Source: Haberlea rhodopensis
Lineage: Eukaryota > Streptophyta > Magnoliopsida > Lamiales > Gesneriaceae
DNA: 64,000 nt
NCBI GenBank assembly: GCA_907163345.1
Contig: CAJQUN010000468.1
Span: 248,001 to 312,000, forward strand
Direction: 5' to 3'
The notes beneath the pieces are model-generated. The model had not been told where the DNA came from. It saw nothing but the letters and a program-made list of their open reading frames with translations, and searched no databases. How positions within the stretch are numbered: position 1 is the stretch's first letter; the number at the start of each line of letters is the position of its first letter. Position numbers and translations under genes: made by a program. This document shows positions 1 through 11,695 of the stretch, in pieces.

Positions 1-545
1 CATCCTTATTCCGTATTTGATTGGTTTGGTCATACGGCTTGTTGTTTGAGATTGAATCATGACTTGTAAGCTATGGTCTATATGGTTGTCCTCTGTTGCT
101 TCTGAGGTAGTAATGTAGGGGGATTTCCAGTCTTTAACATGTTTATTTAGACGGAATTATTATGGTTTGGCTACGTAATTATGGTGCTAGGGATGAATCA
201 GATTCTAGTTTTTGGGGGATCCATTCGTTTTTTATTCTGGTGGCCAAGTTTTTGGGGTGTTTCAAGATCAGAGTGGGGAGACAGCTATCTTCATAGCTAT
301 GCTTTTGAAGTGTGTTCAATATATGGATTGGGTGGCAGGGAAGCGATTCTAGGTGGATTATGTTGCTCTTCTTCTTGGAAAGGAGTTCTTTGGTAGTGCA
401 GAATTTTACCTTTTATTTTTTCAGTGTGGTTTTCTTTTGTGTTTCGTTGTAGCTTTTTGTGTTGTTTTATCTTGTACTCACTGACTTTTGGGTTAGAGTA
501 CCCCTAGTACTCTATTTTAGTTAATTTTGTCCTACGAAAAAAAAA
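1..545 (+). mobile_element. Probable LINE 3' end (truncated by window start)
   Basis: The last part reads like a plant L1-type 3' tail: a pyrimidine/GT-rich stretch, the phrase GAGTACCCCTAGTACTC at 496-512, then an A9 run at 537-545. A similar phrase (ACACCCCTAGTGTTCC on the minus strand) ends the better supported LINE at 19333-19577. The 71-codon open frame at 181-396 matches nothing I recognise and may be LINE C-terminal debris. The left end lies outside the window, so no target duplication can be tested. Confidence 0.4.
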
Positions 546-1031
546 TACAACATATTTTAAACAAAAATATATAAACAATATACCAATCATTTTAGACAAA
601 TCATATTGAGTTAATTCATAAGTATGGCCTAAACCAGGTCCGTACAAGTATTTTCTCATATCCAACGAACAAAATTAACTCAAACCACAGATCCAGACCA
701 AGATTGAGTTAAAACCACATATCAAATGACCAAGATTGACCATTTTTTCATATACGATCAATTGTGGGATTGATCGAGATGATGAAGAAATTTCTTTAAT
801 CAAACAAATATGAACATTTATGTACGGAAGAACTTAAAAGGTAAGTGTGCTATGTTTCTAAAGTTTATGCTACTTTTAGCACCAAAATGTGTGAAATTTC
901 TTAGTTATAAAGCTGTTGAAAAAATCCACTTTGATTTTTCAACCTAATGAAAATAGAAAGTGGAACACGAACAATTATTTTGACAATTAGGCTCTCAATA
1001 TTCAACATGAAGCCTTGCTATTGGACACAGC

Positions 1032-1076
<45 letters not shown>

Positions 1077-1127
1077 CCCAAACCCATAAAGTAGGGAGCA
1101 ATAACAAGTGCAAAAAAAAGTATATAA
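546..1127. other. Intergenic, AT-rich; (TA)n microsatellite
   Basis: I see no gene. The only distinct feature is a perfect TA dinucleotide run at about 1032-1073. Confidence 0.6.
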
Positions 1128-1652
1128 GGTCATGTGCAGTGGTGGGTTGAATGGGGGCTTAGCCATTTAGGAAAACTGCTTATATATGAGTAATCTAAAA
1201 TTTGGTACGTTAGTTTATGTATTTTTTTATTTAAAATATATTGTGTTTTATAATTGAGTTGATATATAAGTGAGGCTCAAACCAGATTTATAAAAATATT
1301 TACTCTCATTTGATCGCTCAGCAATTTTTTGCTGATCGAGTGGTCAAAGAGCCGCTGGTCACTTTTGACCAGAGCCCAAATTTTTTTTATTACAAATTTT
1401 AGGGTTTTTAATTAAATAAATTTTTAAAAAAAGTTGTACTTATTTTTTAAATGTTTATATTTAATTAAAAATCCTAAAATCTATCTATAAATATCTTACA
1501 CACTTCACGGCTCACGCATTTTTGACAAGCGAGATCCAAAATTAGGGCTGAACTAAGATTACACTGAAGAAAAAACTGTTGGGGTTGAAATTGATATGTC
1601 ACATTGTGAAGTGGATTTAGCCGGTCAATTGTTTCAATGGTTGCACATGCCC
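1128..1652. mobile_element. Harbinger/PIF-type MITE
   Basis: The ends are imperfect inverted repeats: GGTCATGTGCAGTGG on the left and, read in reverse complement on the right, GGGCATGTGCAACCATTG. A 3 bp TAA lies directly outside both ends (1125-1127 and 1653-1655), as expected for PIF/Harbinger insertion. The 525 bp interior is non-coding and contains short foldbacks, for example TGGTCA-CTTT-TGACCA near 1357. Confidence 0.6.
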
Positions 1653-2061
1653 TAATAGTATTTATTTGATGTTACCCTAAGGACACTACATTTAGGGATA
1701 CATATTACTATATATTGAGAATATTCCAAATGAAATATTCTCAATGCATGGTGGATAGACCCCCACAGGACACTGCCCCTAAATATAGAGAAATTAGGAT
1801 GGAGACTATTTGTTTAAATTTTTTATAACCCGAGAAGATATTTAAATTTTCAAAACCAAACAAGTGTTGGTAACTTAATATTGAACCAATGGATATAAAT
1901 TAAGTTTTGAGAATCCATAATATAAAAAAAAGAATAGATAATTTAACTGACGAAAAGAAAATGGACATTCTCACTTTAATGTTATTTTTTATGACAAATA
2001 TTTTGTTATTTAATATGATCACTTAAATATTTTAATCATTATATAGTATAAATGCTAGCAA
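1653..2061. other. Intergenic, nothing recognised
   Basis: AT-rich sequence without coding frames or repeat termini that I can identify. Confidence 0.5.
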
Positions 2062-2350
2062 TACATGTGTATAGGATGATGACACGTATCGAATATGATG
2101 ACACAGTTCGCAATCTCAAGGCTACATAATGATACACTTAAGAATATTTTCTATATAACATACTTCTGTGTATATGACGATGATACGTATCGAATATGGC
2201 GACACAAATCACCATCCTAAGACTACATGATGCTACACTTATATAACATACTTCCGTGTATATATGACGATGACATATATCGAATATGGCGATACAGATC
2301 ACCATCCACTACATGATTGCTATATTTAAGTATTATCCATATAACGCATA
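2062..2350. repeat. Three-copy tandem repeat, unit about 90-101 bp
   Basis: A unit containing GACACGTATCGAATATG, a short CACCATC-type middle, ACTACATGATG and ATATAACATACTTC repeats three times. The anchor CGAATATG falls at 2090, 2191 and 2281. The copies are diverged by point changes and small indels, and nothing in them looks coding. Confidence 0.7.
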
Positions 2351-2680
2351 TACAATCCGTACATATTGACTGTCCTCACACAATAACCCTCGCAATTTAA
2401 AGAGCTGAAGAGTTTGAAATTAACATTGGGAACCCTTGTCGTCAAAAGCTATGGGCCAGAAATAAATTTAAAATGTCCGCCAAATCAAATAATGTGTTGG
2501 ACTTTCAACCCCGAAAGAACATCCAATTTCAAACTAGTTCAAAGTAACATTTCAAATTTCTTTTCTTTTTTTAAAATGTGATTTTTCAGGTCTAATTTTT
2601 CAATAGTTAATTAAGGCAATCTTTGTAAATGCTTTTAAAAAATAATTATCAACTTTTCAGATAAAAAAAAACATATTTTA

Positions 2681-2844
2681 GGGTGTTTGATTTACTTGCT
2701 TCTGCTATTGTATTTTTATAATAAAAATAGATAACTGTAAGAAAGTCATTATATGTTTCTAGCTGTTTTAAGTTTCGCGTTGACAATTTTGTACTAAAGT
2801 TAAATTCATTAAGCTGTTTTTTTTTTAATTTATATCAAACACCC
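2681..2844. mobile_element. Short MITE
   Basis: Perfect terminal inverted repeats GGGTGTTTGAT (2681-2691) and ATCAAACACCC (2834-2844) enclose 142 bp of AT-rich non-coding sequence. The target duplication is unclear. The next LTR element begins 9 bp to the right. Confidence 0.55.
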
Positions 2845-2853
2845 AATAATATT

Positions 2854-3518
2854 TGATATCACCAAAATTTGCGATGACTTACTGATATCAATAGAGAGGG
2901 GGTTCACCTCTCTTTCTCCTCCAACACTCAATATAACAGCAGGGATATCAGTAAATATCTTCTGCAATGACCTGAAAATACGAAGCAAAGGTGAGAAGGG
3001 TGCCGGAAGTTTTTCCGAAGGGTCCCCTCCGACGCTCAAGTCAGGCGAGAGAATATGAAGAGAATATATGCGGTAAGTGAAAGCAATTATAAAATTAGTC
3101 CTTAATCGATACCCCAAATCTGGTATTTATAGGCGGAGACCTAAGAGTTGTATTGCAACAGGGACTCTTTCCATGTTTATCCAAATCTTACCCAGATATA
3201 TCAAGATCCTGAGAATACAATCAAATCCCTGATATTGCTCCGCAGATCTAGGACCAGATATCTTGGGGGACTGGTTTCCTTGCTGAGAGCCGGTAGCAAC
3301 AAGGGAAATGAGGAGAGCTCGGCCCATCAGCTCGGGCTCCCAAAAGAGGTCGCTCGGCGGGGTAAGGGAGGAGCAACATGTGAGGTGGAACAGGTCGACC
3401 AAACAGGTCGGACTTCGCAAAGAGCTCGGAGAGGTAGGCGAGCTCTCGTCGAAGAAAGGCCAGTACCATACCTTGGAGCCAGGTCGTCTCGTCAGGTGGT
3501 ATTTTCTAGCGGGTATCA
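2854..3518 (-). repeat. 3' LTR of the Tat-type element
   Basis: Left copy of the 665 bp direct repeat; relative to the minus-strand element it is the 3' LTR. A TATA box TATAAATA lies on the minus strand at about 3124-3131. The open frames on both strands of this LTR (3127-3591) are shadows without family resemblance. Confidence 0.85.
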
Positions 3519-3753
3519 CAGTCCCCCCTCCCTGTCGAGCTGACGTTGTAGACCAGAAGCTCGTATGTGCTGAGTTATCCTGATGAGCCAATTCTTGAAA
3601 ATAGCAAAACTTGATTTAGGCGGGAACTAACGGCTACATAATTTGAATTTTAAATTGAAATTATGACCGTTGGGCTCCCCGCCCGATTCCCGAGGCTAAT
3701 CTAGACCGTACAGCGCATCAAGGATCAATGGCCAGGATTCGTTGAGGTCTCCC

Positions 3754-3763
3754 TATATATATA
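3754..3763 (+). promoter_or_regulatory. TATA box for the antisense gene
   Basis: TATATATATA lies about 125 bp upstream of the first ATG at 3889, on the strand opposite to the LTR transcript. Spacing and context fit a core promoter for the antisense ORF. Confidence 0.5.
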
Positions 3764-3888
3764 CCGCTCCGGGTCCCTCATTGTCCACTTTTGCAATTTT
3801 CGAAACAGATCGGATCCGACCTCTTTAGCTTTCCATTTTTATTTCTGAAAACTCCTAGGTACGTTTTTTCTCAGCTGTTTTTGTTAAA

Positions 3889-5028
3889 ATGTCTTCACCT
3901 GATCAATTGTTTCCTTCCCCTCTAACTGAGGAGGAGCTTAAAGCGGTAGATCAGTATGGCTCATTTTATCCAGAAGGGATTGCCCTTCCTGAGGGAGTTG
4001 AGCCCATTGAAGAAGTGGTGCGCACTGAGGCTCCCCGGAAGCTGGGACCTCAGCTGAACCCGACCTTCAAATGACTGAGGTCAGCCCTCGTCTTAGATCA
4101 GAGTCGCCTCCAGGCAATTATCCTTGGTATGAACTTTATGTTCCTGTCTTGGATGAGTCAGATGAGACCAAAATACGTCAGGTCAGCCAAGCCCCTTCTG
4201 ATTATGAGTTCATCTTCCCTTCCTCTTCTCAACGATCCAACCAACCTCCTGAGGGTTTTTTTACCTTTTACCGCGGCCAGCTAGAAGGGAGTTTACGTTT
4301 TCCTCTTCCTGAATTCTTTCAGGAGTTCAGTAGTTTTTACCAGCTAAACCTTAGCCAATTCTCTCCCAACTCCTTCCGAATTTTGTGTAGTCTAGTAGTT
4401 ATTTTTAAGGCGTTAGGCTTACCTTATGACCACCCCAACTCTCTCTTATTTTTTCCATATCAAGAGATCAGATGAGGGCCCCTGGTATGTCACCAGCCGA
4501 CCTGGTTGTGCATTTGTTGGGGGTTATCCTAGCAAAATCAAAGACTGGAAAAATGAGTTCTTTTTTGTAAAGCCTTCCCAGCCCTGGGTCTGCTGCTCTG
4601 ATTGGCTTGAACATCTCCCGGCTCTCCCCTCTCCTCCTAAAAATTTCAAAAAGAGCACCGCCTTCTTAGATGTAATGAACGCCATAGGAGGTCACTGTTT
4701 TAATTCATCTAAGCTGGTGGTGGAGGATCTACTTTGTTTTGCTGGCTGAGTCCGGCTGATCTGACCTTAAGGGGGAGAGCCGGTACTTGTTCTAGCATGC
4801 TTTAACAATTATTTTACTCACAAGTGTTTTTTGTTCGGTGTGACTGAACTATGTATCTGTTTATACAGAAGACAGAGTTATGAGCTCCTTAGTGTTGAAA
4901 GCTATTCAGAAAAGGAAGCAAAAACAGGGTCAACCCCCAGCAGCCAGAGGGAGTCACCATTGTGGATGTAGGAGGTGAGAGCCCCCCCGAAGATGTAGCC
5001 CAGCTCTCCCGGAAAAGACGGCGCCAAT
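3889..5028 (+). pseudogene. Broken antisense ORF of a Tat-type element (Transposase_28-like)
   Basis: Three overlapping frames (3889-4074, 4071-4475, 4426-4749) form one frameshifted gene. The middle carries the block I associate with the plant 'putative gypsy type transposon' family (Pfam Transposase_28): YRGQLEGSLRFPLPEFF, then PNSFRILCSLVVIFKALG, then WYVTSRPGC and KDWKNEFFFV. Tat-lineage elements such as Grande and RIRE2 are known to carry an extra ORF on the antisense strand. The function of the protein is not known to me. After 4749 there is an intron-like gap ending TTTATACAG at 4868. A second exon follows with another frame slip near 4950, and its basic SRKRRR end is encoded by the primer-binding site itself before running into the LTR. 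At least three frame breaks make it non-functional here. Confidence 0.7.
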
Positions 5029-5695
5029 TGATATCACCAAAATTTGCGATGACTTGCTGATATCAATAGAGAGGGGGTTCACCTCTCTTTCTCCTCCAAC
5101 ACTCAATATAACAGCAGGGATATCAGTAAATATCTTCTGCAATGACCTGAAAATACGAAGCAAAGGTGAGAAGGGTGCCAGAAGTTTTTCCGGCGGGTCC
5201 CCTCCGACGCTCAAGTCAGGCGAGAGAATATGAAGAGAATATATGCGGTAAGTGAAAGCAATTATAAAATTAGTCCTTAATCGATACCCCAAACCTGATA
5301 TTTATAGGCGGAGACCTAAGAGTTGTATTGCAACAGGGACTCTTTCCATGTTTATCCAAATCTTACCCAGATATGTCAAGATCCTGAGAATACAATCAAA
5401 TCCCTGATACTTGCTCCGCAGATCTAGGACCAGATATCTTGGGGGACTGGTTTCCTTGCTGAGAGCCGGTAGCAACAAGGGAAATGAGGAGAGCTCGGCC
5501 CATCAGCTCGGGCTCCCAAAAGAGGTCGCTCGGCGTGGTAAGGGAAGGGGCAACAGGTGAGGTGGAACAGGTCGGTCAAATAGGTCGGACTTCGCAAAGA
5601 GCTCGGAGAGGTAGGCGATCTCTCGTCGAAGAAAGGCCAGTACCATACCTTGGAGCCAGGTCGTCTCGTCAGGTGGTATTTTCTAGCGGGTATCA
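5029..5695 (-). repeat. 5' LTR of the Tat-type element, with TATA box
   Basis: Right copy of the repeat. The minus-strand TATAAATA at 5299-5306 is the likely element promoter, upstream of the primer site that starts at 5026. Confidence 0.85.
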
Positions 5696-5700
5696 ATATT

Positions 5701-6374
5701 GTTTTAAATCATTTTTTTCCGACCTTAAGCAAAATTAACATAAAAATTTGCAAACACTACAAAATGCCATTTTAAACATTTTTAGCCACATTTATTTCAC
5801 TAGAAACGATATCCCGAGATAACCTTTTCTATGGATTATAATTTAAGATCATAAAAAGATCATAATTTAAAATACGTGAAACCCTGTTCATGAAATATGA
5901 AATCCTTCAATAAGACAAATTTCGAACAGCTGTTATTTAAATAATTTAGTACTTTATTATAATTAATTCTCGTATTATCCGACAAATTAGTGAAGAGGTC
6001 AATGCATTATTAATTTAAAATGTGTTGCTTAATTTTCTTAATCAACTTTTTTAAATAAACTAAAATTTTCTAATCTTATTTGGTAGATATTAGATGAACT
6101 AAAAGTTATTCTTTATTGGTCAAGAAGGCAACTAGGGGCGGCTCGGCCTCGAACAAAGACGAATCCAGAACTGAACTTGGGGGATGAATGTGTCGATTTA
6201 GACTAATACAGGAAGGAAGACAATTTTTTTATTTTTTACTTTTTTTTTAATTATATAATTAGGTGATCAAATATAAAATGGTTATTTTTTCAAATTCTAT
6301 GCTTAATTTTTTTGAAATAATTAAATGTTTAATGACACAAATTTCAGAAAATATAATGTATTTTAATATAAATG
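5701..6374. other. Intergenic, nothing recognised
   Basis: AT-rich DNA. A short GC-richer patch at 6125-6200 faintly resembles one near 19820, but neither can be assigned. Confidence 0.4.
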
Positions 6375-6665
6375 AGATAAAGTTAAAAAAATGGTCTCAT
6401 AAAGGGATAAATAATCAAATATAGTCTCATAGAAATTATTTTTAATTCAAAAATAGTAAAAGTATTTTTGTTTTTAATTAATATTAGTCCCAAACTGTTT
6501 TTTAATCAGAGCTGGTATCAAAATCCCTTTTTACTTTTGTTAAAAATTAATATCTGTGGTATTAATTTTGTTAAAAATATTTATACGAGACTAATTTTTA
6601 TTTAAGGAGCTATATTTGATTATCCCTGTAAATGGACTCTTTCTCATGATTTTTATATGAAATTA
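6375..6665. repeat. AT-rich MITE-like repeat, copy 1
   Basis: Characterised by repeated phrases of the type AATCAAATATAGTCTCATAG and GTCCCAAACT, with ends that are imperfect inverted complements (AATGGTCTCATAAAGGG on the left against GGGATAATCAAATATAGC read backwards on the right). The same phrases recur at 7572-7908, 12425-12800 and 13640-14290, so this is a dispersed family. Confidence 0.45.
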
Positions 6666-7571
6666 TAGTATGGCACATTTTTCTTGGAGTCTTAATTTGG
6701 ACCGAGTCCAACCTAGAATTTATTCAATTTGGTGATTATTTAAGAAGACTTCAATTTCCCATTTGCTAAAGTCTTTGTTCCCCTAGTGGGATTTATTTTC
6801 TTTGACTGCAACCATTTTAAGTCAATTTTTTTCCCACTTAAAATCAAGTCCATTATAGTAAAAAAATAAAAAATAAACCAAGTCATTAATGATAGCTTAT
6901 TTAAATATGTAAAGACATTGAACAACCCATTGGAAATTGACTTTTTACTAGTCACAATTATTTGTGCCAATTTTCCATTAAAAATGAAATCATGATACGA
7001 TGGACTGCACCACGTGAGTGTCAATAAATCAGATTTGTAATATCTTACACGATAGGTGGTTATACGCATCCATTTATGAGTGCAGATAAGAATTTTTGGG
7101 TACATCCTTCCCAATTTTTTATTTTATTGGTAAAATAAATCTTAATTGATCCTTGACAGGGATATCATGTATGAATTATGACTCATGACATCTCAATCAT
7201 TAATAAACAATTAATGGCGGTGTTAAATTATAGGAACTATTGTCGGAAAACTGATATTAGAAGTAGCCTCAAGCAAAATAAAATAATTATTAAGATATAA
7301 TTGTGGTCATAAATAAATAAATAATCAAATAATCACATAGTCCCAATGCATCGAAAGTTCTCACCATGTCCTAATAATTATATATTCACGGAAAACAATA
7401 CATAAAAAAAATAACATTACATTTTGTATTATTCAGAAGAAAATTATGATTACTTGGTGGAGCCAAGTCTCTTAATTAATTTTTTTTATACAGATTTATA
7501 TATTTGCATATATCATCCATCAATCTCAAGCACAAAAAAATTAGTTCTATATTTTTTCACATTTAGTTGCG
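6666..7571. other. Intergenic, nothing recognised
   Basis: The open frame at 6740-7114 on the minus strand encodes low-complexity residues without any motif; I regard it as chance. Confidence 0.5.
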
Positions 7572-7908
7572 GCTTAATTTAAAAAATGGCCATATAGAAT
7601 CAGGATATCTGTAATACTAATCCTAAACTTTTATGTTTAATCAAAAATAATCTCAATCTTTTGTTTTTTAATCAATATTATTCCCACATTTAATTTTTAA
7701 TCAAAAGTGATCTGAAAATCGACTATGCGACCACTTTTATTAAAAATAATTTTGATGGGATTAAATTTGTTAAAAAAATTTATGTATGACTATTTTTAAT
7801 TAAAATAATTTCTTTGAGATAATATTTGATTAATTCTAAAAGTTTGATATTAGTATTAGAAATAGTCATATTTTTTGGAATATTTTTTAAATTTACCATT
7901 TAATTGCA
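7572..7908. repeat. AT-rich MITE-like repeat, copy 2
   Basis: Shares the phrases TTTAATCAAAAATAATCTCA, AATCAAAAGTGATCT and TTTGATTAATTCTAAAAG with the other copies. The ends TTAATTTAAAAAATGGCCAT and TTTTTTAAATTTACCATT (opposite strand) are inverted. It lies just downstream of the MYB stop codon. Confidence 0.5.
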
Positions 7909-8040
7909 ATTAAAAAATTGTAAATTAACACGTCACTTCCCAAAAATAAATTATATATGAACATAGGAAAGTTTTTTAATATGTACCGTAAACAATTAAA
8001 AATAAGAAGAAAAAATAGCTTTCGTGAGATTAATATTTCA

Positions 8041-9634
8041 TTAGTAATACAACACTTGTTCTTCTGTCTTGATTTCATCCACAAATATATTAAGATTATC
8101 ACTGCAAAACCTGTTACTGCTAACCAGCTGCTTAATCTCCTCAATACTGTAATCCAACGGATTCTCTGTACTAAAGCAACCATTTTCTGTTTTCTCAAGA
8201 TCAGCACCATATCCCCCTGCAGGATTACTAATCAAGAATTTCTGGTTTTCATCAAACCCAATATTGTATAAATATTTCTGCAGATTTAGATTTTCACCAT
8301 TGGAGCTTACATCAGATGAACTGCAGCTAGCTTCCCCTCCAAACATAATCAAATTACTAGCACTATTGTCACAATTTTTCACCTTAGTATACTGCATTAA
8401 GCTCGCATATGCATGGTTTTGAGCTTGAAAAACTGAATGGGTGTAATGATTGGAAGAAATTTGTGTAGTAAAAGTGGGAGATATGGAATCAAGATCAGTA
8501 CCGGTGGAGAAAACCCTAATATCTTCAGAAATATTGGTAAGATACGTTGTGTTGTTACCATATTCAAACGGGGTCTGAAGAGATGAATATGGAGAAGAAA
8601 TTGAAGGGTTTTGTGGGATAGGATTGTTATTAATCTTGGATGATAATTGGAAGGATTTTGATGTCCCCAAGATTTTCTTTTTGAGCTTTGTGTTCCAGTA
8701 GTTCTTGATGTCGTTGTCTGTTCTTCCCGGTAATTGAGCTGCTATTATTGACCATCTGTAGTGAAATTTAATAATATAATAAATGTATATTATAATAGAA
8801 TTGAAATGATACAGATGAATATACTCTAAGTTTGATATCAAGAAATTATATGAATGATCAAATTGTGATCAAGAACCCTAAATAGAATCCAAAGTTGATA
8901 TGAAAATTTGAAATTTGGGGAGTAATCAGTGACAAACACTGGAATCTAATGCAAAACAAAGTTAAGTTTTGTTCTAGCATCTAGCAGTTTAGGTGGTGGA
9001 CAACCGGGCACGATAATTGGTGCATCCTTCCCTGTCCTCTCCCTCTCATACTATGGAAGGTCATCTCAATACTCTAAGGTCCACACCGGATAGAGAGAAT
9101 ATCGGAATAACAGCTCACCCCATTTAGAAATGTAACTCTTTAGAAAAAAAAACAGGAAATTTATTTTCCAAATATATACATCAAATCACCCCCTCAAGCT
9201 ACATTCTCTGCTGATCTTTAAGAGTGAATCTATATGTATACCTGCTTCCAATACTAGCAAAAAGACTGCAAATGACTCTATCTTCATCATCTGAAAATTC
9301 TCCATGCTTAATATTTGGTCTGAGATAGTTCAGCCACCTCAATCTACAACTTTTTCCACATCTTCTGAGACCTAAAATCAAGAAATGCAAAATTAGTTAA
9401 AAGCAAGGGACCAACAAGACAAGACGATTACGAACTCATATGCTCGAAATAACTCGAACCCGTAAAAAGTATAATATTTTCTCAAAACATTAACATACCA
9501 GCTTTGTGAGGGAGAGCTATCCAATTCCCTCCAGTGCCTTGTTTCTGTATGTATTCCTTAAGCTTTACATCTTCTTCAGGTGACCATGGACCTTTCTTCA
9601 CATTTGCTTTATCACAGCATGGAGCTCTTCCCAT
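8041..9634 (-). CDS. RAX-like: R2R3-MYB transcription factor, RAX/Blind clade (subgroup 14)
   Basis: Three exons on the minus strand: 9634-9499 (136 bp), 9371-9242 (130 bp), 8755-8041 (715 bp), giving 326 aa. Introns of 127 and 486 bp have GT..AG ends; the 130 bp middle exon is the hallmark of plant R2R3-MYB genes. The protein starts MGRAPCCDKANVKKGPWSPE. R2 has W17, W38 and W58; R3 has F71 in place of the first W, then W90 and W109, with LPGRTDNDIKNYW before the last. The bHLH-binding motif of R3 is absent. Residues 31-66 (KQGTGGNWIALPHKAGLRRC onward) match what I recall of RAX1 and tomato Blind, nuclear DNA-binding factors that promote axillary meristem formation. The C-terminal half is S/N/T-rich without a named domain and ends in an acidic stretch. 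The exact orthologue (RAX1, RAX2, RAX3 or MYB36/68/84) is not settled. Confidence 0.88.
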
Positions 9635-9755
9635 TTTTCTCTTCCTTTCTGTAAGTGATTGAAAGGTGTTTTCACTTTGGAGAAAAAAGTCCTGATGCTT
9701 TTAGAAGATGAATTTCTGTGTGTAGAAGACTTGTTCTTTGTACAACATGGTGTTA

Positions 9756-9766
9756 CATTATAAATA
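9756..9766 (-). promoter_or_regulatory. TATA box of the MYB gene
   Basis: On the minus strand TATTTATAATG lies about 125 bp upstream of the start codon at 9634, which would give a 5' leader of roughly 90 nt. Confidence 0.5.
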
Positions 9767-9834
9767 GCAGTAGTTTTTATAGGAGATAGAGATGGACAAG
9801 TCAAAGTATGTACACTAATTTCAAATATCAAGTT

Positions 9835-10529
9835 GAATTATCTAATCTATTCCAAACTTTAGTGATTAGCTTGTACAATAATTTTCCCAATTATTCATCC
9901 ATCCACTCCTTCAATGTGTGATTATTTTAAGTCTTCCGATTGAGATAGTGTTAATATATCTTTTATTTACATAATAAATGAATGAATATTGATTGTTAAG
10001 AGTAATTTGAAATAATATGATGTACATTGTCAGTTTATCTATATAAATGATAAGTTAAGCCTAATAATTTCAATGCAAATATTGAGCAAATAAGTAAGGT
10101 TGAAGGAGTTTACTAGCCGGCAAAAACCATAAAAGTAGATGTGAGAGTTTAGAAAATACTTGTTTTATGGAATCAAAATGTAGTAACCAGAGTGTAGGAT
10201 CAAGCGTTGCTTGCCACTTTACCAAACGTAATAGTTATTGATAACGGGACAACTAAAATCTTTTAAATTGTACATCACCACAAGCGTCACAGTTCGATCG
10301 ATTTTCTAACAGGGGCAACTATTGCACCCCAACACAGATGCTCCGCTTGGGAATTGGCGGCCAAAAGCTCGGTAATTCTCACTCACAAAGATCAAGTGTA
10401 AAGCTGTCGGTACTAGTATTTGTGAGCTCAACCATCAATAAATAGTCGAGAGCATAGCCTAAACTAAATATATAACATTGAACATATCAAGTCGGATACA
10501 GTCTATCTCAACTCCCTTACAATTCTTTA
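9835..10529. other. Intergenic; MYB upstream region
   Basis: No further gene or repeat end is visible. A single CGATCGAT occurs at about 10294. The LTR remnant that follows may begin in here, but its left end is eroded. Confidence 0.4.
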
Positions 10530-11695
10530 TTTTATGATTCAATATTCATCAATCTCTAAGGTGACGGATTTTTCGAATTTATTCAATATACTCTATCGAG
10601 CTATATTAAACCTAACACAAATTGCAACAAGTAACTTTCATTCTTAATTAACAATTCGATATTGAATGAAACTTTATGAAAACCACTAACTTTAGATTAA
10701 ATAACCGAAGATTATCACTTGTATGTGATTTTATCTTTCGATCTCAATCTTAAACACACGGCATGAATTACTATGTCGTACTATAGTAACTATGTCATAT
10801 TATAATATTATTTTTTGATCTCAATTATAGTAACTAGAATCATTCAAAGATGGTCAAACCTTCAAAAGCATTAAGAACATTGAAAATGCAGGAATTCAAT
10901 CAATCAATAATATTAAAGGAAAAAACAATGTTTAAGATATTTCTCCAGTCATCCAAAACATTAAATCAAATTCAAAACTAAAGCTTAAAAAGTAACATCA
11001 AACTCCCAAGTCGACTTCGTCGTTGATTCTTGATCCTTCCCTCACTTCTTTCTCGATCATGCTTCTCGATTATCTTGTTGGATTGTTCCAATTCCTAGGA
11101 TGGGTTGAAGGTGGATTATGGATGGTGGTTGATGGTGATATGGAGGATGGAAGAAGGAGGCTCAATCCAAAGGTTAAAAGTGTGATGGAATTTTCTAAAT
11201 TTTGTGCATCGTGTATTTTTTTTTTTTTTATATAGGACGAGAGATCACTATCATTGTAGGACACAAACTCTTTAAAAGGAAACAAATCTTCAATTTCTTT
11301 CGCTCTGTGATCGATCTCCATTTCCTTGCTGCGCTTTCAATATGTTATTTTTCCAACCTACACAACTCCACGATCGATAGCTGTTATTTCACTGATCGAT
11401 GGCGAAGACTCCATTTTTGTTGCTCAACCATCAACACACACCGATCGATCGCCGATATGTCCATGATCGATCGATGATGCCAAAATTCTTCAAACTCGAG
11501 ATTTTTGTCATCCTTCAAAGTGTTCGCCTCGGCTTGGTCATTTTCATCGTTAATTAGCTGATTTTCTTCATTTTCTCGTACTTCTATGTAAATTCCTGAA
11601 ACATGCAAACTAATACAAAAATGCGTAATATCGTCAAAGAATCACTGTAATAACGAGAAAACATATAAATATAAGTGCAAAAATTGCACGTATCA
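10530..11695 (-). mobile_element. Diverged solo LTR, same family as 22661-24019
   Basis: From about 10530 the text runs parallel to the solo LTR at 22661-24019. Shared phrases include GGTGACGGATTT.CGAAT, ACAAGTAACT.TCGTTCA, TTTCGATCTCAATCTTAAACA and, at the end, AACATATAAATAT. On the minus strand it begins TGATACGTGCAATTTTTGC, typical of long Tat/Ogre or Athila-like LTRs. It carries a decayed cluster of GATCGAT motifs at 11365-11480. The left boundary and target duplication are not identifiable. Confidence 0.55.
11365..11480. repeat. Decayed GATCGATC palindrome cluster
   Basis: Four sites (CGATCGATAG, TGATCGATGG, CCGATCGATCGCC, TGATCGATCGATG) within 115 bp of the old LTR. The position matches the cluster in the younger relative at 23578-23830. 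Confidence 0.7.

Larger units (their letters stand above)
2854..5695 (-). mobile_element. Non-autonomous Tat/Retand-type LTR retrotransposon
   Basis: Two direct repeats of 665-667 bp (2854-3518 and 5029-5695) start TGATATCACC and end GGTATCA, and the whole is bracketed by the 5 bp duplication ATATT (2849-2853, 5696-5700). Orientation is minus. Next to the right-hand LTR, reading on the minus strand, is TTGGCGCCGTCTTTTCC, the primer-binding type used by Tat-lineage elements. Next to the left-hand LTR is the purine tract AGGGAGGGGGGAC. The LTRs differ at about 16 places (~97.5% identical by eye). The 1510 bp interior has no gag or pol; it holds only a broken antisense gene. It must have been mobilised by proteins supplied in trans. 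Confidence 0.85.

Noticed and set aside
1032..1073. (TA)n run as a regulatory element
   Set aside because: A simple microsatellite with no gene nearby.
3127..3591. Long open frames on both strands of the small LTR
   Set aside because: They lie within the LTR, recur in the second LTR with frame changes, and resemble no protein family.
8756..8841. Upstream extension of the MYB last-exon frame to a start codon at 8841
   Set aside because: This is intron 2 sequence; the consensus acceptor at 8757-8756 and the MYB repeat continuity place the exon start at 8755.
9598..9831. A 77-codon minus-strand frame covering the MYB start
   Set aside because: It is in a different phase from the MYB protein and lies mostly in the promoter and leader.
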